A stretch of DNA of 49,658 bases from Nitrospira sp. LK70 (lineage in GTDB: Bacteria; Nitrospirota; Nitrospiria; Nitrospirales; Nitrospiraceae), in assembly GCA_011090425.1 (NCBI GenBank), contig PHGD01000018.1, positions 1 to 49,658 on the forward strand, given 5' to 3'. The notes under the pieces are model-generated. The model saw only the letters and a program-made list of their open reading frames with translations, searched no databases and was not told the DNA's origin. The stretch's first letter is position 1. Every line of letters starts with the position of its first letter. The translations under genes were made by a program, and so were the position numbers. Positions 32,784 through 40,694 of the stretch are shown in pieces.

Positions 32784-33149
32784 ATGCAGCTCCGGTGTAA
32801 CCCTAGAATCTACGTACGGTACCCCGCCGGCGTCCAGACCGACAACGGTGCAGGAGAGGGCATACTCTTCGATCTCTCCGCGACAGGCTGCAGAATGCAA
32901 AGCAACGTGGCCCTCACTCCAGGGAGCTATCTCGCACTGCACATCGATACTCCTGAAACGGAATCTCCCCTTGCCGTCGAAGTCTCCATGGTGCGATGGC
33001 ACAAGAACAACCAATTCGGCATCGAGTTTCTTCGGTACGCACAGGATGATCGTAACAGGGTCGCGGATCTGGTCGAAGGACGAGAAGCCGCTGCCGCTTC
33101 CAATCCTGCTCACGATGCGGAGATGCTTCTCGACGCCACCTTCGTGTAA
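32784..33149 (+). CDS. PilZ-domain cyclic-di-GMP receptor-like protein
   Basis: 121 residues, a single PilZ domain. Basic N-terminal NPRIYVRYP (the RxxxR part) and GILFDLSATGCRMQS (the DxSxxG part) form the cyclic-di-GMP site; VRWHKNNQFGIEF closes the barrel. It would sense cyclic-di-GMP in the cytosol. Partner unknown; the gene is divergent from vapB and about 160 bases away. Confidence 0.85.
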   Translation: MQLRCNPRIYVRYPAGVQTDNGAGEGILFDLSATGCRMQSNVALTPGSYLALHIDTPETESPLAVEVSMVRWHKNNQFGIEFLRYAQDDRNRVADLVEGREAAAASNPAHDAEMLLDATFV

Positions 33150-33222
33150 CCCCTTCCTCGTCAATTGTCCCGCATCTAATTGCGCGTCCGATGCATGCGG
33201 TGGTTATGCAGCGTACATCGAA

Positions 33223-33864
33223 CTACGTCTTGATGCAGCTTAATCCTGTCCGATACCATCTGTTCACGTCCCTATTCTGAAGAACATTTTCATGCTTCCC
33301 GACATAATCAATAAACCAGTGAGTCAAGCCATCCCACTCCCTAAAATCTCCCGGCGGTAACAATTGCCACCCGATTTCATCCAAAGTCCAATTGGACTTG
33401 ATTCCGTTCCTTAACATGGATGTGCAGACCCAATTGGATTCTTCATCTGCGCCCCCTCGGGCAATAGGGAACACATGATCAATGGTGGGCCAAAGCTCCC
33501 ATAAGAAAATATGGTTGGCGTCCATCTTCCAATTCGGATGACAAGGAAATTCGTTTGGCAGTAACGCGGTCAGCAGCATGATTGCTCCGGGATACACAAG
33601 CTTCTGTCCCGAGTAACGGTCAATGAAGCCATCCCTGACAAATATTCTGGCGCGGGCAACATCTGTGATTCTACGCTTCGAGCGTTCGGAGATCTCAAAA
33701 GGATACTCCCGGCGCGCAATATCTTTTGCCTCCAGCTCATTTCCGGCCGACAAGGCAGAGCAAATGTCTCGGACGATGTGTCCCTTTTCTCTCATAGCTT
33801 CTACGGGCTGAGATGAGGCGAAGGCTGCCTTTTGAACGTTGTCAACGATAGGAGCTCCGACCAC
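33223..33864 (-). CDS. HNH-endonuclease-like protein
   Basis: 213 residues. The C-terminal half contains an HNH-like order of residues: FVRDGFIDRYSGQKLV, then WPTIDHVFPIARGGADEESN and a trailing N in CTSMLRNGIKSN. The second (zinc-knuckle) cysteines usual in many HNH families are missing. An N-terminal part (1-75) is charged and helical. Function is likely DNA cleavage, perhaps in defence or mobile DNA, but that is inferred. Start uncertain: GTG 33864, or ATG 33795. It sits next to the toxin-antitoxin-like remnants. Confidence 0.65.
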   Translation of the reverse strand: MVGAPIVDNVQKAAFASSQPVEAMREKGHIVRDICSALSAGNELEAKDIARREYPFEISERSKRRITDVARARIFVRDGFIDRYSGQKLVYPGAIMLLTALLPNEFPCHPNWKMDANHIFLWELWPTIDHVFPIARGGADEESNWVCTSMLRNGIKSNWTLDEIGWQLLPPGDFREWDGLTHWFIDYVGKHENVLQNRDVNRWYRTGLSCIKT

Positions 33865-33985
33865 TCAATAGGACGTCCAACATGCCGCATGAAGGGCATG
33901 AGATCGGAAAATAACCGCATTCTACTTTTTCCTATCAACCCATGACGGCAGGATGGATGAGCGCGGAAGCAAATCGCCAAGGCGA

Positions 33986-34204
33986 TCACAGATTCGACGA
34001 TCCCATCGCTTCCCATTCTTCCTTGCTGATGAACCGTCTCGGCTTTAAGGCGCCGCTTGCGTAGGCCAAATGGAGGATCTCCTCCAACCAGGCTAAGCGT
34101 TGAGCGGGTGTAGCAGATAGCGTCGCAGCAAGTAGATCCTGGTCATCAGCATTCCAGTCTGCTGACTGTTTCTCCTGAGGAGACACGGCGAACTTCTCAG
34201 CCAT
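33986..34204 (-). CDS. Small protein of a nucleotidyltransferase toxin-antitoxin-like module, intact copy
   Basis: 72 residues from ATG 34204, with GAGAGGAA and a TAATATG junction to the preceding nucleotidyltransferase tail. Conserved core: ADWNADDQDLLAATLSATP, then AQRLAWLEEILHLAYASGALKPRRF. Proteins with this ATPxQRLAWLEE(I/A) core often sit next to a nucleotidyltransferase-domain gene (MNT/DUF1814-like), a suspected two-gene toxin-antitoxin pair; that link is from memory. Here the partner survives only as its 3' tail (34206-34397). Without its partner, function is doubtful; the frame is still intact. Confidence 0.6.
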   Translation of the reverse strand: MAEKFAVSPQEKQSADWNADDQDLLAATLSATPAQRLAWLEEILHLAYASGALKPRRFISKEEWEAMGSSNL

Positions 34205-34205
34205 A

Positions 34206-34397
34206 TTAGCAATTTCCTCTCTGCCGTTGGATACCTTCAAGCTGCACAATGTCCGCCAAATCTTGTGGCCTGCCCGCCTTTCGTTTCAAGAGGATTAAAT
34301 CGTCCGGCGATGCAATCCTGATTCTTGTTTGATTCAGCATGACCTGTTGAGACCGTGTCAGGAGTTCTGCAAACGGCACCTCCGGCTTTAGGTGACG
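34206..34397 (-). pseudogene. 3' remnant of a nucleotidyltransferase gene
   Basis: Open minus-strand stretch of 63 codons without a start, ending TAA 4 bases before the intact small gene. Translation has the C-terminal signature of MNT/DUF1814-type nucleotidyltransferases: IASPDDLILLKRKAGRPQDLADIVQLE. The N-terminal catalytic half (GG/GS...DxD) is absent; the region upstream is occupied by the broken small-protein copy. This is therefore a truncated module rather than a working gene. Confidence 0.65.
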
Positions 34398-34612
34398 TTA
34401 GGGGGTCGAATACCTTTTATGTCTGTTGACGAACCTCCTTGGCTTCAACGCTTCGTTCTCGTAGATTAATTGTTGCACCGCCTCCTCCAGCCAGGCTATC
34501 CGTTGCCTAGGCGTCGCCGCCAGCGTCGCGGAGAGGAGAGGAGACTTTGATCGCTGGCATCCCAATGTTCAACTTGTACTCGACCTGAAGCAGCCTCACG
34601 TTTGTTTGCCAT
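34398..34612 (-). pseudogene. Frameshifted second copy of the small protein
   Basis: Starting at ATG 34612, 25 codons encode a homologue (HWDASDQSLLS) and then the frame breaks at GGAGAGGAGAGGAGA (plus strand 34531-34546), where three tandem GGAGA units appear. Removing one 5-base unit restores ATLAATPRQRIAWLEEAVQQ and on to LKPRRF before the TAA at 34398. So this is a paralogue of the intact copy inactivated by a pentamer duplication. It precedes the nucleotidyltransferase remnant. Confidence 0.65.
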
Positions 34613-34613
34613 G

Positions 34614-34679
34614 TCAGCGATCTCCCTTTCGGCTGTGGATTTCCTCCAGCTCCTTAACGTCTGCCCACCTCGTAAGCAG
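34614..34679 (-). pseudogene. Second short 3' remnant of a nucleotidyltransferase gene
   Basis: On the minus strand, immediately before the ATG of the frameshifted small gene, the frame reads LLTRWADVKELEEIHSRKGDR then TGA. This parallels the tail of the neighbouring remnant (LLKRKAGRPQDLADIVQLE...) but with a deletion of about eight residues after LL.R. It is only 21 codons long. The order nucleotidyltransferase tail - small protein is thus seen twice in a row. Confidence 0.5.
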
Positions 34680-34822
34680 TCATCAGCCCTGTTCGCGGAA
34701 ATGAGACGGTATCCGAAAATGATATGATGACACAGTGGTCGGAGACGCTGTCGATCTCAATGCTTTCGCCACGACTACAGAATGTGCTTCAATAGGAATG
34801 CTCATCGAATGGAGCGGGAGGA

Positions 34823-36400
34823 ATGGTCCGATACGACCCATCGGCGCGAGGTATCATCGATCATCCCTGCTTACGACTGGTCGGTCTCCTATTGATGGTA
34901 ACCTGGCCTAACGCTCTCATGCAGACAGAGGCACTGGCGGAAACCAATCCGGTCCAACGAGAGAATGCTCGGCCTGGTACGGCAGAGTGGCGCCTGACCA
35001 ATCCAGCCTTGCATCGCGAGATCGAGGGCTATGCCTCACTTACCAGCGTCAACCGGGGGCACCCGATCAAGCTCTACGTCCACACGCAGGACCGCTTTTA
35101 CAGACTCGAGATCTATCGAATGGGGTGGTACGGAGGCGCAGGCGGGAGGCTCGTGCATGGACCTATGACCCTCCCAGGCGTCTCGCAACCGATGCCGTCG
35201 ATGGATGCTCGGACTGGACTGGTTGAATGTGCATGGCAGGACCCGTACCTCCTTGTGGTCGGCAACGTGTCCGATCGGGAAACATGGGTCAGCGGCATTT
35301 ATCTTGCCAAACTGACGGCGGAGAGCAGCGGCGCACAAGCCTACATTTTTTTTGTCGTGCGGGATGAGACGCGCCCCTCTGACTTTCTCTTCCAATCGAG
35401 CGTCACCACCTATCAGGCCTATAATAATTGGGGCGGCAAATCGCTTTACGACTTCAACAGCACAGGGGGACGGCGGGCTTACAAAGTGTCTTTCAACCGA
35501 CCCTACGCTATCAGCAGCAATCCTGCTGCCGCCTACGGTAATGGCGCGGGTGACTTTCTGACCAATAACGCCGTGCCTCCGATGGATGCATCCTCGCCCT
35601 CGGGTTGGGAATACAATATGCTACGATGGTTGGAACGGGAAGGCTATGACGTCACCTATAGCACAAGTGTTGACACCCACACGAACGCCAGGATCCTAGA
35701 CCGCCATAAAGGCTGGCTTTCCGTCGGGCATGATGAATACTGGACATGGCAGATGCGCACTCATGTTGAAGATGGGCGTGCTCGTGGCGTGCATCTCGCG
35801 TTTTTCTCTGGAAATGTGTGCTATTGGCAGATCCGGCTGGATCCAAGTGCGATCACAGGTGAGCAGGATCGCACAATCGTCTCATACAAAGATGATGCGG
35901 AGATGCACGATCCCTATGCCCGGAAGGAGTTGGGGAAACGACATCTCATGACGATGCGTTGGCGCGATGAACCAGTCAACCGGCCTGAGGAGTCGTTGAT
36001 CGGCGTGATGTATGACGGCAATCCCGTTGATGCCGACATTGTCATCACCAAACCTGACCACTGGACCATGATCGGTACGGACCTTCGGTCGGGCGACCGT
36101 TTGCCGCGACTCTTGGGCTATGAGGCCGACCGAGTCTTTGGTAACGCTCCACCAGGCACCACGATTCTCGCCGAATCCCCATACACCTTCGAAAGTCAAC
36201 CTCACCTGGCCAATATGACAATCTATACCCTTCATAACGGAGCGACGGTGTTCGCGGCCGGGACCATCCAATGGAGTTGGGGGCTCGACGATTTCAACGT
36301 GCCGGAGCTGCGACAATCGAGTCGTAATGCAAGCGTTCAACAGATCACAAAAAATGTCCTTGCGCGGTTCCGACAGGGCACATCGTCCCACTCACGGTAA
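34823..36400 (+). CDS. N,N-dimethylformamidase beta-subunit-like exported protein
   Basis: 525 residues. N-terminal hydrophobic segment (about 19-35) suggests export. The rest belongs to the dimethylformamidase beta-subunit-like (DMFA2/'N,N-dimethylformamidase') superfamily: YRLEIYRMGWYGGAGGR, TTYQAYNNWGGKSLYDFNS, GHDEYWTWQM with FFSGNVCYWQIR, and DADIVITKPDHW. In known enzymes these domains hold the catalytic site for amide hydrolysis; whether this one cleaves such amides is unknown. The gene is the first of a plus-strand group, 64 bases before the glycosyltransferase. GGGAGG stands very close to ATG. Confidence 0.8.
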   Translation: MVRYDPSARGIIDHPCLRLVGLLLMVTWPNALMQTEALAETNPVQRENARPGTAEWRLTNPALHREIEGYASLTSVNRGHPIKLYVHTQDRFYRLEIYRMGWYGGAGGRLVHGPMTLPGVSQPMPSMDARTGLVECAWQDPYLLVVGNVSDRETWVSGIYLAKLTAESSGAQAYIFFVVRDETRPSDFLFQSSVTTYQAYNNWGGKSLYDFNSTGGRRAYKVSFNRPYAISSNPAAAYGNGAGDFLTNNAVPPMDASSPSGWEYNMLRWLEREGYDVTYSTSVDTHTNARILDRHKGWLSVGHDEYWTWQMRTHVEDGRARGVHLAFFSGNVCYWQIRLDPSAITGEQDRTIVSYKDDAEMHDPYARKELGKRHLMTMRWRDEPVNRPEESLIGVMYDGNPVDADIVITKPDHWTMIGTDLRSGDRLPRLLGYEADRVFGNAPPGTTILAESPYTFESQPHLANMTIYTLHNGATVFAAGTIQWSWGLDDFNVPELRQSSRNASVQQITKNVLARFRQGTSSHSR

Positions 36401-36463
36401 TTGCCTGTCGAAGGCAGTATGGTGCGCAACCGTCAGTAACGGCCCTGTCCGAAGAGATTCGGC

Positions 36464-37516
36464 ATGAAGATCGCTCAACTGGTCCACCTAAGCGTGAGTG
36501 TGCCTCCTGAAAAGTATGGGGGGACGGAACGAGTGGTCTTCCACCTCGTGGAAGAGCTGGTCCGGCTTGGTCATGACGTCACCCTATTTGCCAGCGGTGA
36601 TTCGACCACGAGCGCAAAGCTCCTCCCCATGTGCGACCGCGCACTCGCCCATACGCTGTTCATCAATAGAGACGCCATCATGACGCAGATGCTGGAACAG
36701 GTGTGGAACCTGTCTCATCAGTTCGACATTATCCATTCTCATCTGGACTTCGTGGGATTTCCTCTGGCCCGTCGTTCCGAGGTCCCTGTCATTACCACGG
36801 TCCATGGACACCTGGGAGCACCGGAACTGGCGAAGGTCTATCGCGAATTCTGGGAGATTCCGCTGGTCTCCGTTTCGTATGCGCAACGGACGCTCTTTGC
36901 TGACAACAACTGGAAAGCGAACGTGTACCACGGGATCCCGGTCGACCTCTATCGATTTCACTCAAGACCCCAGGGGTATCTTGCGGTCATGGGCAGGATG
37001 TCGCCGGAGAAATCACCGGAGGTGGCGATCCGGATCGCTCAACAATTGGGCATGCCGTTGCGGATGGCCGCCAAAGTGGACCCGGTCGATCATGAATACT
37101 TTGAGACCGAAATCGTGCCTCTGCTCGCCGATCCGCTGATCCAGTTTATCGGAGAGATCAGCGATCGAGAAAAGGGCGAATTCCTGGGAAATGCCCGCGC
37201 GGTGCTGTGCCCCCATCGACCGGAGTCGTTCGGCTTGGTGTTGATCGAAGCGCTGGCCTGCGGCACTCCAGTGGTGACCTATCGCCACGGATCGTATCCG
37301 GAGCTGATCGACCATGAGACGACAGGATTTCTCTGTCGAGATGAGGATGAGATGGCCCAAGCCGTCCGCCGCATCGACGAGATCGATCGCCACCAATGCC
37401 GCAGAGCCTTCGAGGAGCGGTTCACTGCCGAGCGCATGGTGAAAGAATACGTCCAGCTGTACGAACACATGATCCGCGAATCATCGGTAAACGAATCATT
37501 CTCTTCTGATGAATGA
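36464..37516 (+). CDS. Glycosyltransferase family 4
   Basis: 350 residues with the GT-B fold. N-terminus YGGTERVVFHLVEELVRLGHDVTLFASG; C-terminal nucleotide-sugar site PESFGLVLIEALACGTPVV with the E(x7)E motif. Retaining transferases of this kind add sugars to lipids, proteins or small molecules; the acceptor cannot be deduced. It overlaps the NagB-like gene (ATGA-type), so the two are translated together. It follows the dimethylformamidase-like gene on the same strand. Confidence 0.9.
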   Translation: MKIAQLVHLSVSVPPEKYGGTERVVFHLVEELVRLGHDVTLFASGDSTTSAKLLPMCDRALAHTLFINRDAIMTQMLEQVWNLSHQFDIIHSHLDFVGFPLARRSEVPVITTVHGHLGAPELAKVYREFWEIPLVSVSYAQRTLFADNNWKANVYHGIPVDLYRFHSRPQGYLAVMGRMSPEKSPEVAIRIAQQLGMPLRMAAKVDPVDHEYFETEIVPLLADPLIQFIGEISDREKGEFLGNARAVLCPHRPESFGLVLIEALACGTPVVTYRHGSYPELIDHETTGFLCRDEDEMAQAVRRIDEIDRHQCRRAFEERFTAERMVKEYVQLYEHMIRESSVNESFSSDE

Positions 37517-38307
37517 TGCTGGTGCTCATCACAGAAACATCGGAGGACGGCAGCAGGATAGCGGGAAGCCTCGTTGCCCAAGCGATCAAGCAAACTCCGG
37601 CATTGCGGCTCGGACTCGCTGCCGGCAACACGCCGGCCGGATTGTACCGGAACCTGGTGGATCTGCATCGCACGGCGCCTCTCGATTTTGCTCACGTTCG
37701 GCTTTTCAGCCTCGACGAGTTCATCGGGCTGCCAGTCGACAGCCCGAATCACTATCGTGTGTTTTATCATCAACAGCTTATCGACCATGTCAATTTCGAC
37801 CGGACTCATCTCTATCTGTTGCATGGACCGGCCGAGGACATCGACTCCTACTGTGTTTCGTATGAGCGGCTCATCAGAAACCAAGGCGGCATCGATCTGC
37901 AGCTCCTAGGGATAGGGCAGAACGGCCACCTAGGATTCAATGAACCAGGCTCCAGTCTCAATTCCCGAACAAGGCGCAGTCTCCTGAGTACGTCGACCAA
38001 ACACCATCTTGCTCAGGTCTTCGAGAGCGAGCCGGTCCCGGAATGGGCTGTGACCATGGGTCTCGGCACCATTCGTGAGGCCCAAACACTCTTGCTCTTG
38101 GCCTTTGGAACAAGCAAGGCCGAGGTCGTCGCCAAAGCCGTGGAAGGACCGTTGAGTGCGTTCACACCTGCCTCATCCATTCAGTTGCATCCCAACGTCA
38201 TCCTCGTGCTTGACCGTGAAGCTGCGGGCTGCCTCAAGAATCAGGAATACTATCGGCAGCAATCGTCTCAGGTGATGACCAGCCATCAATGGTTCTTGGA
38301 ACCTTGA
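37513..38307 (+). CDS. nagB: Glucosamine-6-phosphate deaminase/isomerase
   Basis: 264 residues. SLDEFIGLPVDS holds the catalytic Asp-Glu pair; GIGQNGHLGFNEPGSSL is the sugar-phosphate loop of NagB. It converts glucosamine-6-phosphate to fructose-6-phosphate and ammonia, linking amino sugar use to glycolysis. Family members of other aldose phosphates (6-phosphogluconolactonase type) are less likely because of the NGH.GFNEP motif. It overlaps the GT4 gene by four bases and is not accompanied by nagA here. Confidence 0.88.
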   Translation: MMLVLITETSEDGSRIAGSLVAQAIKQTPALRLGLAAGNTPAGLYRNLVDLHRTAPLDFAHVRLFSLDEFIGLPVDSPNHYRVFYHQQLIDHVNFDRTHLYLLHGPAEDIDSYCVSYERLIRNQGGIDLQLLGIGQNGHLGFNEPGSSLNSRTRRSLLSTSTKHHLAQVFESEPVPEWAVTMGLGTIREAQTLLLLAFGTSKAEVVAKAVEGPLSAFTPASSIQLHPNVILVLDREAAGCLKNQEYYRQQSSQVMTSHQWFLEP

Positions 38308-38361
38308 TTTACGCAGGCTGCTCAGGACGGTCTTTCAATCCGGCTACCTCTTCCCCGACTG

Positions 38362-39165
38362 CTAAGGTTTCGTCGCGGTCACGAGATGGGCCGACAATGG
38401 GAACGCCACTCGTCCATCCGCCGTAACGTAGGGACTCAGAGCCTGCTCAGCTGCCTCTAATATGCGGACAATTTGGTCCTCGGTGAGGAGTACTCCCATG
38501 ACCGGCAACCAGCCCCGCAGGTCGGCTTCGACCATGGTCTGAATGCTGGGGAACTGCGCCGTCCCTAGATGAGTGGCAATTTGGGCTGAGGCTATCCCTG
38601 CTTCTGAAAACAACTTGACGAGATCTTTCCGATTGCCGAGCACGAATGGTGCGCGCAGGGCATCGGCCGCTTGCAGACCGGCTGTTTGTTCCAGGAGCGC
38701 TGCCTCGGACGCATAGGCCGGTATGTTGTCGAGCAAGTCCCAGATCGCCACAGCCAACCGTCCTCCGGGCGTCAGGACGCGAAGCATCTCGCGAAGGGCC
38801 TGGCGGCGATCCGTAAAGAACATGAGGCCGAACTGGCTCACAACAGAGTCGAAAGACCGGTCTGGGAACGGGAGTGATTCGGCCATCCCGTCTCGCCACT
38901 CGATCGTTGATGCGAGCCGTCTCGCTACTGCGACCATCCCAGGGTTCGAGTCAATCCCCACGACATGTCCGGTTGGTCCCGTCCGCGAGGCTGCTTCACG
39001 CGCAAGAACTCCGGTGCCGCATGCAACATCGAGCACTCGTTGACCAGGCTGAATGTGCGCCGCATCCGCGACTTTCGGCGCCCACTGCCCGAAGAGGGCC
39101 GGTACGAACAGCGCTTCGTACGCATTCGCAGCCTCGATCGGAGCCTGTAACGAGGGCTCGCTCAT
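38362..39165 (-). CDS. Class I SAM-dependent methyltransferase (UbiE/Methyltransf_11 type)
   Basis: 267 residues. SAM-binding motif I VLDVACGTGVLAREA; acidic GIDSNPGMVAVARR; AESLPFPDRSFDSVVSQFGLMFF with motif II; REMLRVLTPGGRLAVAIWD. Substrate unknown. It is convergent to nagB (gap of 54 bases) and immediately downstream of the third small-protein remnant. Confidence 0.85.
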   Translation of the reverse strand: MSEPSLQAPIEAANAYEALFVPALFGQWAPKVADAAHIQPGQRVLDVACGTGVLAREAASRTGPTGHVVGIDSNPGMVAVARRLASTIEWRDGMAESLPFPDRSFDSVVSQFGLMFFTDRRQALREMLRVLTPGGRLAVAIWDLLDNIPAYASEAALLEQTAGLQAADALRAPFVLGNRKDLVKLFSEAGIASAQIATHLGTAQFPSIQTMVEADLRGWLPVMGVLLTEDQIVRILEAAEQALSPYVTADGRVAFPLSAHLVTATKP

Positions 39166-39190
39166 GTGCTGTTCACATTCTCGCCACCAT

Positions 39191-39277
39191 CAATGTCGCA
39201 GCAAGCAGATTCTGGCCATCGACATTTCAGTCTGCTGGTTGCGCCTCTTGCCAGGAAACTACGGATTTTTCAGCTAT
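39191..39277 (-). pseudogene. N-terminal remnant of a third copy of the small protein
   Basis: Twenty-nine minus-strand codons align with the N-terminal 29 codons of the intact copy at 34204, at about three quarters of bases: IAEKSVVSWQEAQPAD, then TGA where Trp is expected, then NVDGQNLLAATL. The start ATG is changed to ATA, the TGG to TGA, and homology stops after LLAATL. It lies in the 267-base gap before the IS630 element and directly upstream of the methyltransferase. Confidence 0.55.
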
Positions 39278-39432
39278 GTCGGCAGGGACCTTGAAAACTG
39301 GGACACGATGATGCGGTTGGATGAACGTTAGCGAACAACGGTTGGATGCTTCGGAAGAAGCCGTTCTCTCAAGAGTTGCCATCTGCGTCTGACTTCCTCA
39401 ACGCCCTTTTCCCGTTCCCGTCGGTATCGTAC

Positions 39433-39462
39433 TATATAGCCTTGCATAAATAACGTTACATT
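39433..39462 (+). repeat. Left terminal inverted repeat of the IS630-type element
   Basis: 30-bp arm paired with 40549-40578 (29 of 30 identical as inverted repeats). The inner end matches TTGCATAAATAACGTTACAT. Confidence 0.85.
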
Positions 39463-40518
39463 ATTGATAAGGACGCAGATACCCTAGGACCTGCGTGGGA
39501 CGGTGTTGGATGCTGCGAAACGCTGAGGTCAGGGTACCCCGCAGTTCGTCCTGGGTTGGGAAATAGCGATTGTGGGTTCCGTGTAACCGGGTATGGTGCC
39601 AGACTCTCTCCAGCGCGTTGAGTTGCGGAGAGTAGGGCGGGAGATTGTGCACCTCGATGTATCGGCGGTGATCCGAGAATCAGGCCCAGACCTCCCCGCC
39701 TTTGTGGTAGGAGGCGTTGTCTTGAATGAGATGTATTCTGCGCGGAACGTAATGGCGAAGGATTCTTTCCAGGTACGCGATGTAGGTCTGGGCGTTGAAC
39801 ACCTGTTGGAATTGGTAGAGGAACCGGGCGGAGTACAGCTCGATGGTGCCGAAGATTTTGAGGGTGTTGCGCTGGCCGGTCGTGGGGATTTCCGGCTGAG
39901 CTCCTACCCTGGCCCAGGTTTGATAGAGGGTAGGGTCTTGGCGGAAGGAGGCCTCGTCCCCAAAGAGGACAGCCGCTCCCTCGCGTTTGGCTTTTTTTTA
40001 ACGTCGGGGAATCGATAGCGGACCCAGCGAGATTGCAGAGCCTTGTCGGCCCGAGCCAGTGTCTTCCTGGGACGCTGGACCGAAAACTCAAGTGCGTGGA
40101 GAAGTCTGGAAACATGGGCGGGATGATAGGAGACAGAAAACTCTTCCTGAATAACGCGGCATACCATGGGGCAGGTCCAGACACCGGCACTAAATCCATA
40201 GGCCACGGGGCCACTATCGAGGATGTCGACCAACTCCTGCTGTTGGCGTTGGGACAGGTTGGGAGGACGACCGGCCCTGTGGCCTTCCAGTATTCCTTCC
40301 ATCCCATCCTCGCGCCACCGTTGCAGCCAGATGGACACGTTGACCCGGTGCACCTTGAGGACATCAGCAATTTGCGGCGCTGTCCTGCCTTCCATATTGA
40401 GGACCACGGATTGGAGCCGACGAGCCACCCGATAGGCTCCTTCCCGAAGCGCTTGTTTGCTGAGGCCCACCAATCGTTTGATTGTTTTGGCATGGCGACG
40501 AAGTTGAATCGCGCGCAT
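39461..40518 (-). pseudogene. IS630-family transposase, two frames with a -1 frameshift and a nonsense codon
   Basis: The first frame (from 40518) encodes the helix-turn-helix/winged-helix half: RTAPQIADVLKVHRVNVSIW, LQRWREDGMEGILEG. At 39991-39999 the codons GTT AAA AAA AAG contain the canonical A AAA AAG slippery heptamer in the right phase. After a -1 shift the frame reads into the DDE half: LFGDEASF (first Asp), LIQDNASYHK (second Asp), LPPYSPQLNALERVW (third acid). The second frame is broken by TGA at 39680-39682, where Trp is expected, so this copy cannot make the full protein of about 350 residues unless suppressed. The original element uses programmed frameshifting, inferred from the heptamer. 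Confidence 0.8.
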
Positions 40519-40548
40519 GGCATCCCCTCTCGGGGACCATGCTATGTG

Positions 40549-40578
40549 ATGTAACGTTATTTATGCAATGCTATATAG
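40549..40578 (+). repeat. Right terminal inverted repeat of the IS630-type element
   Basis: Arm of the 30-bp inverted repeat, one mismatch to the left arm. Confidence 0.85.
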
Positions 40579-40694
40579 AAACCCGTCTTGAACCGCTCTC
40601 CAATAGAGTTCGTCCATCAGATGCAGCTCTTCTTCGATCGGCATCCTGTTGGAGGGTTTTCTTTTTGACTGTGACGAGGGCATCCTCTTCTTCG

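Larger units (their letters stand above)
39433..40578 (-). mobile_element. IS630-type insertion sequence, about 1.15 kb, probably defective
   Basis: Bounded by 30-bp terminal inverted repeats at 39433-39462 and 40549-40578 that differ at a single base. The inner 20 bases run TTGCATAAATAACGTTACAT. The outer 8 bases are CTATATAG on both sides; they are their own reverse complement, so they may be part of the repeat or a duplicated target. The element carries a two-frame transposase gene with a -1 frameshift signal. Confidence 0.85.

Noticed and set aside
39593-40018. Plus-strand frame of 141 codons inside the IS630 element
   Set aside because: It is antisense to the DDE half of the transposase, whose motifs are clear on the minus strand.
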